Shown here in pieces: positions 12,501 to 22,500 of a stretch of DNA of 64,000 nt (position 1 is its first letter; each line of letters begins with the position of its first letter). The notes beneath the pieces are model-generated. The model did not search any database, had not been told where the DNA came from, and was given only the letters and a program-made list of their open reading frames with translations. Made by a program: the position numbers and the translations under genes. Source of the DNA: Stropharia rugosoannulata (taxonomy: Eukaryota; Basidiomycota; Agaricomycetes; Agaricales; Strophariaceae); the NCBI GenBank assembly GCA_028532985.1, contig JANCIK010000007.1:2356001-2420000 (forward strand), written 5' to 3'.

Positions 12501-15500
12501 GATCCAATCTTCAAAATCGTCTTCTGGCTCCTTGGAGTCATTTGGTTGAGGTTTGCGTCGTGATAATCCATCTGGTCCGTGTTGAGCACCTGGGATATGT
12601 ACAAGATCGAAATGAAACATTAAGATAGCTGCAATCCAACGATTTATGCTTGCTGAGGGTGCGATATCCGGATTTGCGAGCATACCCTTGATGTACTTGG
12701 CATCTACTTCGACCACAAGGTTGCGCACACCTAAAATATAAAGTTTAAGTGCACGAAGCGCACGAAACAAGCCATATAATTCGAGTTTGGGCTGAGAATA
12801 ACGGGATTCACGGTCGTTTAGTGTGATGGATCCAAAGCGTGCATGGTAACGAAAGCGAGTGTTGTCTGGTGCACATTGTGACAGAAGATAGCCAACAGCA
12901 ATGTATGAGGTGTCTACTGCAACGATAACGGGCGCTTGTGAGGTGTAATCAATTGGACGAAGTGCAGGTGACTTGAGAAGTGCTTGTTTGAGGTCTTGTT
13001 GGGCGCTTATTTGATCTTGGGTCCATTCAAACACGGCTCCCTTCCTGGTAAGTTTGACGAGGTGATGTGCACGGTGTGCAAAGTTGCGAATAAACATGCG
13101 GCATACTCCGATGGTTCCAAGGAAAGATCTGACGTCTGTGAGGTCCTTGCATGGTCCCCAGTTCGATATAGCTGAAACTCGCGATTCATCTGGTAGACGA
13201 CCTTCATGTGTGCACCTGTGTCCGAGAATAGTGATTTCGGGTGCGCACAGTACTGATTTAATGCCAGAGAAAGTTCCACCAGCATATTTCATACGTTGCA
13301 CGACACGATTAAGACCTTGGAAGTGTTCCCACACAAATCTACGTATTCCTGGATTTTCTGGGTGTGTTTCAAACTTTCCATCTGGTAATATGTAGCGGGA
13401 TCGAGGTCCTTTCACAGGTACGTCGTCGATGTATGGTACAGTTGTATGGGGAATTTCTGGCTGTAAAATATGCGTAACATCGTCGTGGAATATTGGGACA
13501 GAGTTAGTCCAACCCATTGGTAGTGTTGTGAGTCTCAGGGCGCCAAAAGGGGTCTGAAATGTGGTATAGTCTCGTGAGGACTCTGCTAGTGCGCGTTCGT
13601 CGTACCCTACGAATAAATCGAGGAGGCCGGCGCAAGCAAGAGCCGCAAACTGTTCAGCAACTTGTTCCGTGAATGGAGGAACACCAGAGTGTGCGATTGT
13701 GACTGCATTCAAAGGCTCGAGTGATTGAACTATGCGAAGTGATTTTCCATCCTTCTTGACAACTGCAAACCAACCACCACGATAAGAGGCGCAGGATTTT
13801 TCGAGTACACCTGCATCAAGTTTCTTCTGAAGGAGTTTGCACAGTTCATCATATATTCCGGGTGGTATTGGGCGATTACGGACAATCCAAGGCTTGTGAG
13901 GAATAACAGGCACTTCTACAGGCGGAAAGAAGTCCTCTCTGAAGTGACCGCGTTCTGTGTCGTTCCACGCAAATGCGTCCTGGTGCAGCATCATAAAATG
14001 GTGCATTAAGTTGCGTTCTGCTGGCCATAAGAATCCTGGTACGTGTGCGGCGTCAAAAACCTTCATTCTTTCCTCAGTATAACGTCCAGTAGGTGTAAAC
14101 GTGGGTGGGTGTGGGTTAAGTGCTGGTAAGTTAGCAAGGGGGTTGCCAGTAATGTTGCGAATGATCTGGTACTTCTCAGGAAGTTCTCCGTAAACTGGGC
14201 GAGTTTTCTTCGACACAGGCTTGTATTTCTTCTTTGTAGCTGCAAATATAGAATGGGATGGATGTGGCATGGTGTAGAGTGGAAAAACATTGTCAGAAGG
14301 ATTAGTTAGAGGTGTAAAATAATTTGTATGGTGTGACTGAGCTGTGTAGTCATGTAGGGCGTTAGAAATCGAAGGGATACTGTGGTCACAGGCAGAGAAA
14401 TAAGATAAGGAGACTGGAGTCGAGGAGTCTAGTGCTTGTATGGCTTCCACACGTAAGTGACCGTTATGGGCGCCTATTTTGATCGCAAACGTGTCTCCTA
14501 ACGTTTCTAGATCCTCGACATCTAAAAACCCTGGTTTCTGCGTTGTGCTATGCGAGGTGGACCTCTAGGTACAGTGGGGACGGTCACAACTTGTCCTGTG
14601 TTTGGATCCTCTAAGGTTATGGTCTGATCTTCGCTCCTATAGTTGTGTATGACACTGGCAGTGAGAATATCAAATGGACGACCTAATAGAATGTCGTATG
14701 CTGGGGCACGGATGATGTGGACTTGCATATACAAGGTAACATTGCCTATGCGAAAGGGGACGTTGCGAGCGAGGCCAAGTGACTGATCTATGCTTCCATT
14801 AGCTGACTGCATGTTGAGCGTGATAGTGGGATCGTAAGTGAGTGAAAGTTCATGACAAACATCCTCGGACATTGCAATAATTTGACTTCCTGGGTCTAGG
14901 ATGCATTCAATCCTTTGCGAGTTGTCGACTATAGGAAATATTGATCGAAGCGCAGCCGATTCTTTGGCTACTACAAGGCGATCTGGGTCGGGTTTTTCAC
15001 CATGGTGCAGTGAGCGATAATACTGCTCAAAAGGATCATCAATAATAGTAGCACCCTCTGGTACTTGTCGTTGTTGGCTTGCTGTGAGCGCTACCATGTG
15101 TGGCATGTGGTGATATGTGTTTGCAAGACGTTCCTGGGATCGTTCCTCCTGTAGTAAATTATTCTGTGCTGTATTATCGATGTTGGTGCTTCGCTTGGCT
15201 GTGGTTGCGTTTTTGTACTGATTACGAATGTCTGGAGATATTGACAAGAGTTCCCTTTGAGTAATTGTGACTGGAGCTTCAAGTGATCGATTGTACACAG
15301 CAGTAGAGATGTCTGCCTCGTGTATGGGTGTTATATTGCGATAGGCCGGTTCACCTTTCTTAACAGTGGCATTGGGAATTGCTGGGGCATTCCTGTGCTG
15401 CGGGGGAATGTATGTTGCGTCCACAACACTTCTGAATGGATGTTCAGGCTCTTCATCGATTGAAGTCGGTGGTAATACCCTTGTAGATGTGTCTCGAGTG

Positions 15501-18500
15501 TCCGAAGGTCTGTGTACCGGTTGCGAATCATTCTGCGACCTCTGAGGTGTTTTATCACGAGTTTGCGACGCAGCTGGAGCAGGAGTTTCGTCAAAATCTG
15601 TGTTAGGCGCTCGCTCCTTCTGTGCTCGTGTACGGATGATTGGGGTAAAGCCTGGGCGCTTAGATCGAAGGGTAAATATTTCTGCCTCAAGTAACGCGAT
15701 CCTGTCGTCTGTGGTAAGCTGATAATTTGCTTGAGTACTCTGAGATGCTGTATTTGAAGTATGAGGGACAGAAACCGTGTCCAGAAGCATGGTAGATGAT
15801 AGTGTAGCTGTGGCGAGCTGTCCAGGGTTACGGCGATGCCATTCGTCAATTTTATCCTTTAATAATGCCCCAGTAATTTCACGAGGGACAAAGGCTCCAG
15901 TTGGTAAGACTACCTTGCCGTCTATATTGCGTTTAACTTTTCCAGCACGCTGGTATTCATCCACAAGACTGCAGGCACGGATAAAGTGGTCTTTTCCGCA
16001 GAAGTTGCACTTTACTTCACGGTTACCGGATTCAGAGTAAGGTGTAGACGAACGTGGACGATTCTGGCTGTTATTCATGACCTCTTTAATCGATTTGGTG
16101 AACTCTGACAATATTGAGTTGAGTTGCTCCGTTTTGACGAAGTCATTGGTGCTGGGAGGTACAGGAGACGTGGTGGATGCGCCTAGTGTGCGAGAAGCAC
16201 CGTGAGTGCCATGTAAAATAAACTGTGCTGCAGCATAAACATCTGCAACATTGTAAGGATCCCCTGGAAGATGGTCCAAAAATTTGAGCTGTAACCGTTG
16301 GGAAATTTGTGTCCAAAGTGCCTCGGGAAATCCACGAACATAGAAGCGCTTCTGCTCTAGTTCGGATAGTCTGCCTTTTGAGATTAAGAATTTTGTAATG
16401 GCCAAAAATTGCGCATGATAGTCGGCGAGATCTGCGAGAGAATGAATGCCTAAACGCTGCCGCGTTCCAATTAAAAAATCCATATCAGCCAAAGTGTACT
16501 TGTAATCTTCGTTTGCACCTGGATAAAGGTCTCGTACTGCCTGTTTGAAGTCTCCAAACGATTTCATGGGGTCTGTAAATTCTGACAAGGCTTCCCATAG
16601 ATCTGCGACACTGTAATCCACGTAACGAGTTGCGTGGCGCTTCATTTCTGTCATGTCAGTAATTTTGGCGCCTTCCAGATGGTATTCAAGCTCAGAGAAG
16701 TATCTCTTGAGGTCTCGAGGTTTTGCGGGGTCAAATGTTGGTGCACTGCGGTCACCACGGGCTGGCATGCGTGTGGCCATTGTAGGTGTTGAAATTAATG
16801 ATTCTTCAGATGAACTTGGGAATAGAGATAAAGCTGCTAGCTCTGCGTCGAGTGAAGAGGTTGATGAGGATGGGGAGTAGGATGGTAGATCAGATAGATT
16901 AAATTGAGGAGAGGTTGGTGTTGGTAAATTATTGTGTGTAGCTTCGATGTCAGGTACTTCAATAAAGAATGAGTCGTCGCTGAGGTTTTCTGGGTTTTGA
17001 AAGGCTGCAATTAACTCGTCACGGAATGTGCGAGTGCGAAGGCGATTGTTGATTGAAGGCTCAATGTTGAATGAAACCCCCTCGCGGTGGGCTCCAAAAT
17101 GATACGCCTACGAGCGCTCCACGTGCGGAATGGCGACGAGCAACAAACAAAAACGAAGGGGACACGTAGGGAACTCGTAGAAGGTGCGTAGGGGTGCGAG
17201 TGTGTTTCCAAAGGCTTCTAACCAACAGTTCTCGAAGGTGAACAAAGTTTCTCCACAGTGTAAGCTGCCAATCAGCTTTGAACCACTTGGAGGCCGAAAT
17301 GCGACGAGTAACGAGTGCGAGACGAGGTAGAACAGTAGACGAGAAGTCCACGCTAGGACTGGGCGATAAAACGAATATTACTTGTTATTTTGTAGCTGAA
17401 AGTACATGTCTTTTATACTACAGATGTGAGTCATAATTGTAAGCAAAGAATTATCTAGAAAATTTGTAAAATGGAACGGATGAGTAAGGAAATGAGTAAT
17501 CTACATATTTACAAAGTTTTAGAATGAAGGGGAACATTTTACGCAGTGAGGAACATAGATGATACAACCATATTCCGTGAGCTGTGCGCAAGCTGTGCGT
17601 GAAGCCGCGCCGGCCGCAAGTTTCCGGGTGATGCCGAGATATGCCGGGCGTGGGAAATGGACTTGTGCGCATCGCATTTTGTGCCGTTTTCGTGCGTGGA
17701 GCCGGCTACGGCTCATCACCGGCTCGATTCCGTCCCTGAAGAATCGCTCTCATGAGTTTTCACCTCATCTTTCCGTAGCAGTCGACGCCTGGGTGAGGGT
17801 GCAATTTCATCATCTGGCTGATGATCATCACAAACAGGATCGGCCGGCGGAATTTCTTCCAATGATGATGATGACGAATATAATGATGAGTTTTCTGCAT
17901 AGTCTGCCTGACGCTCCAGCTCGGAAAGTCCAATATCCTCTTCTACCGGCCTACCCATGTCCGGCAGAGGAATTGAGAATGTTGTAAATATATCTGCAGG
18001 ATAGACTGCAGGGATACAAGTCATCTTCTCACCGATAACAGCTTTGAATTTAAATGGAATTTGATTAGCAGACTGTCGCCGGCGGATGAGATCGAGAATT
18101 GCAAATGCCGTTTCCCTTGTGTACTTGGACGGATCTTTGAATGTCACCCCACGAGGCATATAGAGTGGGTCTACTAACTCTTGCCAAGCATCAGCCTTTG
18201 CCAGATGTGTATAGGGTGGTCCCCTCGACGACTGTGTTGCTAGACCTGTGACAGGTTAGACTATCGTCTCCCCAACAAATAAATATGTGCTTACAGTAAT
18301 GTAAACCATAATATTTTCGTATCATTCCTTGCATGACCCTGACACTTTCCTTTCGTACCTTCGGATTGTATGACGGCACCCAAGGGAGACCAGATGGATG
18401 TGTATTACTCCTACCCCCTGCATGGTTAGGGTCGCCGGCGGAGCTACATTTGAGTTCAGTGATGTGTTCAATATATTTGATATAACTGGCCCGGATGCCA

Positions 18501-19473
18501 TCATATGCAGCCGGATCAAATTCTTGGAAGCTGGGGAAATGCATTGGCGCATTGGGCTGCACAACCTGTGTGTCATAACTCGAAGGCAGTCAGGGCCTAG
18601 TGCATATATGTAGTCATAATTATTACATACACTGTGAATGTCGCATTTCCGTCAGGTTTGGTGAATGTTGTGATCCAGAAGGAGCATACACCCATGCTAT
18701 CAAACATCTTCTTGTCAACCTCACGACAAATGTCTGCACAATGTTTTACAGCCTGTCTAAAAACATATCAGAATGAAGCTGCTGCTCAGACAATTCACAT
18801 ACTTGGCTTGGACATCCGGCGGAACACCCTTTGCTTTCCACTCCGAGACCTCATTTTGATACTCGGCTCGCTCCTCTTCCGTAAGCATTTCCTTGATATA
18901 TTTCTTCGCCCCTGCATAGTACCTGATCCAGGATCGGCTGCTATACCCAGCACCAAGGGAGGCGGTCTTGGCGTCATCATCGCCAGATTCCGCCGGATCG
19001 TCCGCCGGATCGGGAATGAGATCTTCATCAGAATCGGCAGCTGCCTCTCGCGCTCGACGCTTTGCTTCTTCCTCAATCTCCTTGCTTTTGTGCGCTATCA
19101 GTACTGAATCGAAAGTAACTTCCATATTGAAGCCTTTGATTTTCATACGTCTGGAGGTCTTTCCATTGTTCTTAAACCAATTAAATATTGACTGAAAGTA
19201 TCGACATTGAGTAATGTGCACATAATATAATATTGTACTTGCCTTTTTCTTCTTCTTCCACTCTTCCTGGACCTTATCGTTGAAATCTGGATTGTTTCTC
19301 TGGTACCTTGTGCCCCACAGTGCCTTGATCATTTTGATAACCTTCTCAGCAACAAATGTTCCCTTTCTCTCCTTCACCTGTGCACGATAACCCTCAACAT
19401 TGCTTCGTAGAATTTTCAATTCTTGTGCAGTCCAGATGTATGTCGATGCAGCAGTTTCTACAGGTAGTGTCAT
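9569..19473 (-). CDS. AT-hook protein of the KDZ element (682 aa if the Ty3 guest is removed), split by a Ty3 retrotransposon
   Basis: Exons run 19473-19243, 19191-18803, 18756-18633, 18565-18295 and 18245-17719, continuing at 10075-9569 on the far side of the Ty3 element. With one copy of the CCGG target duplication removed, the last exon reads through in frame, giving 682 codons with no stop. The N-terminal part (WTAQELKILRSN, KALWGTRYQ, FNWFKNNGK) looks helical and DNA-binding-like, and a later block (YIKEMLTEEERAEYQNEV) resembles an HMG-box-like helix, though I could not assign either firmly. The C-terminal part has an AT-hook core (RRGRGRPPG) and basic clusters. Intron 1 (19192-19242) is of GC-AG type. 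The 5' end faces the KDZ transposase gene, so the two probably share a promoter region, now separated by the hAT element. The gene must now be disrupted. Its function in transposition or chromatin targeting is inference. Confidence 0.78.
10080..10698 (-). repeat. 3' LTR of Ty3 element C
   Basis: 619 bp, TG...CA ends, apparently identical to 17100-17718. On the minus strand a TATA-like TATAAAAG lies at about 10388-10396. The polypurine tract AGTAGGGAGGAGA (minus strand) abuts its inner edge at 10699-10711. Confidence 0.95.
10718..10735. promoter_or_regulatory. Hairpin element beside the polypurine tract
   Basis: CTGACTG-TCCT-CAGTCAG is a 7-bp stem with a TCCT loop. Versions of it also lie beside the equivalent tract of Ty3 A (39135-39152) and upstream of cargo gene 2 in A and B. 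In this element no antisense cargo gene follows, so it may be a vestige or may serve reverse transcription. Confidence 0.5.
10911..14450 (-). CDS. pol: Pol polyprotein of Ty3 element C (reverse transcriptase, RNase H, integrase)
   Basis: About 1179 residues from the GTG at 14450; the frame stays open upstream to the gag overlap, so it is probably made by -1 frameshifting rather than its own start. Visible in order: reverse transcriptase with LDLFVGYDE, FGALRLTTLPMGWTNS and YIDDV; RNase H with VIVAVDTSYIAVGY, an ELYGLFRAL block and EVDAKYIKG; an H-H-C-C zinc region (GHHGFYATNSLI...CHLCQLR); and an integrase core with Asp in YIDTMHL, Asp in VTDNG and Glu in GIVERSHFDVRQ. A C-terminal GPLIFISRNKGGAYIL block resembles the GPY/F-type integrase tail. 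There is no clear chromodomain. No stop or frameshift interrupts it, so the copy could be autonomous. Confidence 0.95.
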   Translation of the reverse strand: MEAIQALDSSTPVSLSYFSACDHSIPSISNALHDYTAQSHHTNYFTPLTNPSDNVFPLYTMPHPSHSIFAATKKKYKPVSKKTRPVYGELPEKYQIIRNITGNPLANLPALNPHPPTFTPTGRYTEERMKVFDAAHVPGFLWPAERNLMHHFMMLHQDAFAWNDTERGHFREDFFPPVEVPVIPHKPWIVRNRPIPPGIYDELCKLLQKKLDAGVLEKSCASYRGGWFAVVKKDGKSLRIVQSLEPLNAVTIAHSGVPPFTEQVAEQFAALACAGLLDLFVGYDERALAESSRDYTTFQTPFGALRLTTLPMGWTNSVPIFHDDVTHILQPEIPHTTVPYIDDVPVKGPRSRYILPDGKFETHPENPGIRRFVWEHFQGLNRVVQRMKYAGGTFSGIKSVLCAPEITILGHRCTHEGRLPDESRVSAISNWGPCKDLTDVRSFLGTIGVCRMFIRNFAHRAHHLVKLTRKGAVFEWTQDQISAQQDLKQALLKSPALRPIDYTSQAPVIVAVDTSYIAVGYLLSQCAPDNTRFRYHARFGSITLNDRESRYSQPKLELYGLFRALRALKLYILGVRNLVVEVDAKYIKGMLANPDIAPSASINRWIAAILMFHFDLVHIPGAQHGPDGLSRRKPQPNDSKEPEDDFEDWIDHMNGFMHIINPTRPQAVVQPPTLVYATSSVPESLPNSSDPNLIADTSSTSSPIPYSIIPRSDTAHKADERLLKVKEWLTTLKRPPDMSDNDYATFIRYCTEFFMDSDRLWRKDPNGCHKLVVPAHRRLFIISSAHNDVGHHGFYATNSLISERFWWPFMAFDIAWFVRTCHLCQLRRTQNILIPPTVAIPAPLFAKVYIDTMHLPPAGGFKYIIQARCSLSHFPEFSMLRRETAKTVGEWIMRDLIFRYGALVEIVTDNGPPIIKAVEYLAKKYHINHIRVSGYNSRANGIVERSHFDVRQAIFKAADGDESKWPQYAHYVFWSERVTIRRRMGCSPYFALTGTQPLLPFDISEANYLMPPPDSVLSTTDLISRRAVALSKRREHLEQLHSKVYEARLKAAARFELEHAHTIKEFDFKLGDLVLIRNTRIEKSLNRKMRPRYLGPLIFISRNKGGAYILSELDGTLFDRPIAAFRVIPYFARQKIELPPLDELLDVSQQRLRELEATAAADPENDDTLAEEDPDQDQD
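14522..16780 (-). CDS. gag: Gag-protease polyprotein of Ty3 element C
   Basis: 752 residues from ATG at 16780. The N-terminal capsid-type region begins MPARGDRSAPTFDP, matching the Gag of Ty3 A and B. A CCHC knuckle, CNFCGKDHFIRAC, is at about residues 255-267. The protease-type domain near the C-terminus carries LDPGSQIIAM where retropepsins usually have D-S/T-G, and ends with YDILLGRPFDILT. The frame also stays open about 300 bp upstream of this ATG, up to the primer-binding site. The last codons overlap GGGTTTT, then TAG. Confidence 0.92.
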   Translation of the reverse strand: MATRMPARGDRSAPTFDPAKPRDLKRYFSELEYHLEGAKITDMTEMKRHATRYVDYSVADLWEALSEFTDPMKSFGDFKQAVRDLYPGANEDYKYTLADMDFLIGTRQRLGIHSLADLADYHAQFLAITKFLISKGRLSELEQKRFYVRGFPEALWTQISQRLQLKFLDHLPGDPYNVADVYAAAQFILHGTHGASRTLGASTTSPVPPSTNDFVKTEQLNSILSEFTKSIKEVMNNSQNRPRSSTPYSESGNREVKCNFCGKDHFIRACSLVDEYQRAGKVKRNIDGKVVLPTGAFVPREITGALLKDKIDEWHRRNPGQLATATLSSTMLLDTVSVPHTSNTASQSTQANYQLTTDDRIALLEAEIFTLRSKRPGFTPIIRTRAQKERAPNTDFDETPAPAASQTRDKTPQRSQNDSQPVHRPSDTRDTSTRVLPPTSIDEEPEHPFRSVVDATYIPPQHRNAPAIPNATVKKGEPAYRNITPIHEADISTAVYNRSLEAPVTITQRELLSISPDIRNQYKNATTAKRSTNIDNTAQNNLLQEERSQERLANTYHHMPHMVALTASQQRQVPEGATIIDDPFEQYYRSLHHGEKPDPDRLVVAKESAALRSIFPIVDNSQRIECILDPGSQIIAMSEDVCHELSLTYDPTITLNMQSANGSIDQSLGLARNVPFRIGNVTLYMQVHIIRAPAYDILLGRPFDILTASVIHNYRSEDQTITLEDPNTGQVVTVPTVPRGPPRIAQRRNQGF
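14525..14531 (-). promoter_or_regulatory. Candidate -1 frameshift site GGGTTTT between gag-pro and pol of element C
   Basis: On the minus strand the zero-frame codons are GGT-TTT-TAG preceded by G, fitting the X-XXY-YYZ slippery heptamer. A -1 slip enters GGG-TTT-TTA-GAT, which stays open into pol. No downstream pseudoknot was evaluated. Confidence 0.65.
17077..17096 (-). promoter_or_regulatory. Primer-binding site of Ty3 element C
   Basis: On the minus strand TGGAGCCCACCGCGAGGGG follows the 5' LTR after three bases. The same sequence follows the 5' LTR of Ty3 A and B. The complementary tRNA was not identified. Confidence 0.75.
17100..17718 (-). repeat. 5' LTR of Ty3 element C
   Basis: 619 bp, apparently identical to 10080-10698. 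TATA-like TATAAAAG on the minus strand at about 17408-17416 would drive gag-pol. Confidence 0.95.
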
Positions 19474-19589
19474 TGGAGGAGGGGTATAAATTGGTTCGAT
19501 GAATGGATGTCACAATGGTATACGCAGTATATATATACATACAGACATGTGTATCGATATCGATTATTATGAAGCAGTACACATGTGGC

Positions 19590-22500
19590 TAGTGTTGCCA
19601 CGGTCCGACTCGGCTTGACTTCGGCTTGACTTAGACGGTTTTGGCAGAACTTTCAAAGTCAGTCAAGCGAAGTCATAAACAATCGACTTGACTTGACTTG
19701 ATGTAGACGCAAAGCGGCTAAGTCAATGACTTAACCCTAAAATAGTAATCGTACCAAAATTGTACATAAATTAGTACACACGCCACGGCAATCTCAAGAA
19801 AGAGATGACATGAGAGACTGTATATAGGCATTTATGTCCTCGGGAACGGCAGCTTCGTCAACCAGCACTGATGTAAGATAACTCTCGATGTCCTCCCTAG
19901 ATGTTCCTTGTGTAAAGTTCAGACTTTCACCCGCCTTGAGAGAAAATTTAAGCATTTGTAGCATTTCCATCAGATCTTCATTAATGCGGCTGCGTCGAGG
20001 TGTCATGGTTTCCTTTGCTGATGAGAATACACGCTCACACGGGACAGCAGACCCCTGAATCGCAAGGTAATCCAAAGCTGCCATAAACAGTGTCGGATAG
20101 CGGAGCTGGTGTTCCTACATGTACTGGATTAGATGTTCTTAATTTAAGTAGAGCTAATAGATGTATTTACCTGCCAAAACGACAAGGAGCATGTGCTGGT
20201 TGATGAGTCATTTAAGTACTGGGTAATCTCAGTATCCAGTGAATTTCTTGCTTGCACGTTTGCCCTCGACAAGCCAAGAATCTCATCAGCAGTTCGGCGA
20301 GCGGTTGAATTCCGAATTGAATGACCCCGGATCATTCTCGATCGGCGAGGCGTATAGTCATGTGCCTGCAATGATTGCGCCGTGGGAGCTACCTGGTTAG
20401 TATCGAGGGGGTTCATTGTTTGAGCCCCAGCTGATATGGTCTTGCTTTGTAGATATTTCTCGTAGTATGGGTTGAGCTGTATATGTTATATAGAACATTA
20501 ATTCAATATTTATTTTGGAGAATTAATTAAACTTACTGTGTCTCGCAGCAAAATCCGTGCTTCATTTTGCTTTTCAACAGGGATGTAGTTCAACTTCATA
20601 TCAGGATTCAATACTTATGAAAAGTTAGCAATATATGTTAGTATATAAGTATATAACTCACTCATTGCAATAATGTATGCAGGATTTGAACTAATCCGGT
20701 CCTGGTATATATTCAACTTCTTGATACCTTCCTCTATGATCTCGGAGAATGGAGAACCAAAAGAGGCTTGAAGGTCCCTCCACACCGAGATTATGGCATC
20801 AAAGCATGGGAGTGCATTGCAGAGTGTAGGTGTTTTCTCGGCTGAAAGCTTTTGTTGAAAGGCATCAGGCACCTATGCAATTCTAAGTTCACACAAACTA
20901 TAATAGAATAATAGAATAAACATACTATCAATATTTCCCGTGCATAGGTAAGAATAGTCCAATGTGCTTCAGACAGTTTCTTTAAGTCTCGAAAATCATT
21001 TGATGCGGACATTGCCGTGAGAGCCTACCATTGTTGAAAGATTAAGTCAGGAATAAGTTGACACCAATATAAACACATTACATGCCTTTTCAAGACACAG
21101 TGCACGGTCAATCATGTATAAAGTAGAAGACCAGCGTGTATCAACATCTCGAAGAAGTTGTAGGTCACATCCGTGATATGTTTTTGCAAGTTCATCAAAA
21201 TGTTGGCGGCGAAGAGATGATGCACGGATCTAGATAGAGTAAAATATGAATTGAATTAACCAAGCAAATCAAACAACATACCCCACGTATGAGAGAACGA
21301 AGAACTGGAATTGGATCGCCATCAAGATCCAAAAATAGATCTGATGAATCGTGCATATCTTCAACCTTTGACAGTGCTGCAAGCACTGCCTTGCATGCCA
21401 GATTTACAATATGTGGAAAGCATCTAAACTTTATTTTAATTAAATACTCTGGTGATTTATGAATTACATACCTTATGCGGTTATGGTGTCGATCAAACGG
21501 TATGTCTCGTACTCGCAGCTCACATTCAAGAATCATCATAAATGTGTCATTATTGGATGCATTGTCGAGCGTAACCCAGCCAATCTACAACAGAAAATAT
21601 TATTAGATATAGCATAAAAACAGGACATGTTAATACACACCTTGTCCGTAATTGAAAGCCGGTCTAGAATATATAAAAATGATTGTGCGAGATGCTCGCC
21701 ATCATGACGGCCTGGAACTCGGTGAAATCCAATAAGCTCAGACTTTAGTGTGAGAACATGCTGTGGCCCATTGGCAGTCTGTACTAATGTTGTGTGAATC
21801 CAGTGTGCTGTTACGGCCATGAATGGACTAAGATTCGGATCAGACCACAAGTCGGTTGTCAAAGAAATCTTTCCAAGTGCGCCCTAGGAGATTATTAGTA
21901 ATAGTATATAATAAAGTAGAAATGTAGACATGCCTTCAGATCAGACTCGAGCTGAGTGAGGTGTTCATCCCACAGTGACTTAATCCGATTACGGATTGTT
22001 GTGCGGTGTGGGATTTGATCATCTGTCAAATCTTTACGAAGAAGCATAAAGATTCTCCGCAAGTGTGGGCTTTCTATGACATTGATTGACTAAATTTAAC
22101 TATTAGTAAATCAGAGTGATAGGCAGACATTGACGTATATATGCTCACCTGATCATCTGCAATAATAAATTCGGTAATTGCATCCACGAAAGCATTGTAA
22201 GAAAACTCCGGAATATTGGGGGGCCGATTGCTCGATGGTGCAGTGTTTCCCAATGCAGTGACATCACCCTTTGAGGTGCGATACTGTGCCACGGGACCCT
22301 TAGCCTTATCAGCGGTAATTGCAATATTCATTTTGTCACATCCATCAACCCAAAGAGGCAAATGGTATGTAATCAAATGACCTCGCAGGGTTGTAGTGCT
22401 TGTTTCGATGGCAAATGGAAAAACCTCGTGGGCCGAGTTAATTGAATTCTGCTGTCTGATAAAGTACCAGTAAATAGCCGCTCAATTAAGAGACTCTAAA

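Larger units (their letters stand above)
10080..17718 (-). mobile_element. Complete Ty3/gypsy retrotransposon C, recent insertion
   Basis: The 619-bp LTRs (10080-10698 and 17100-17718) appear identical by eye, start TG and end CA, and are flanked by the 4-bp repeat CCGG (10076-10079 and 17719-17722). Transcription is on the minus strand: primer-binding site at 17077-17096, gag-pro, pol, then a purine tract next to the left LTR. The coding regions are intact. It inserted inside a CCGCCGG heptamer of the AT-hook gene. It lacks the antisense cargo genes of the two larger Ty3 elements to the right and lacks any obvious dispersed motif. Confidence 0.95.

Noticed and set aside
10911..16780. Reading the Ty3 elements as endogenous viruses with an envelope gene
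   Set aside because: No envelope-like membrane protein was found; the extra genes in A and B are antisense, spliced and soluble-looking.
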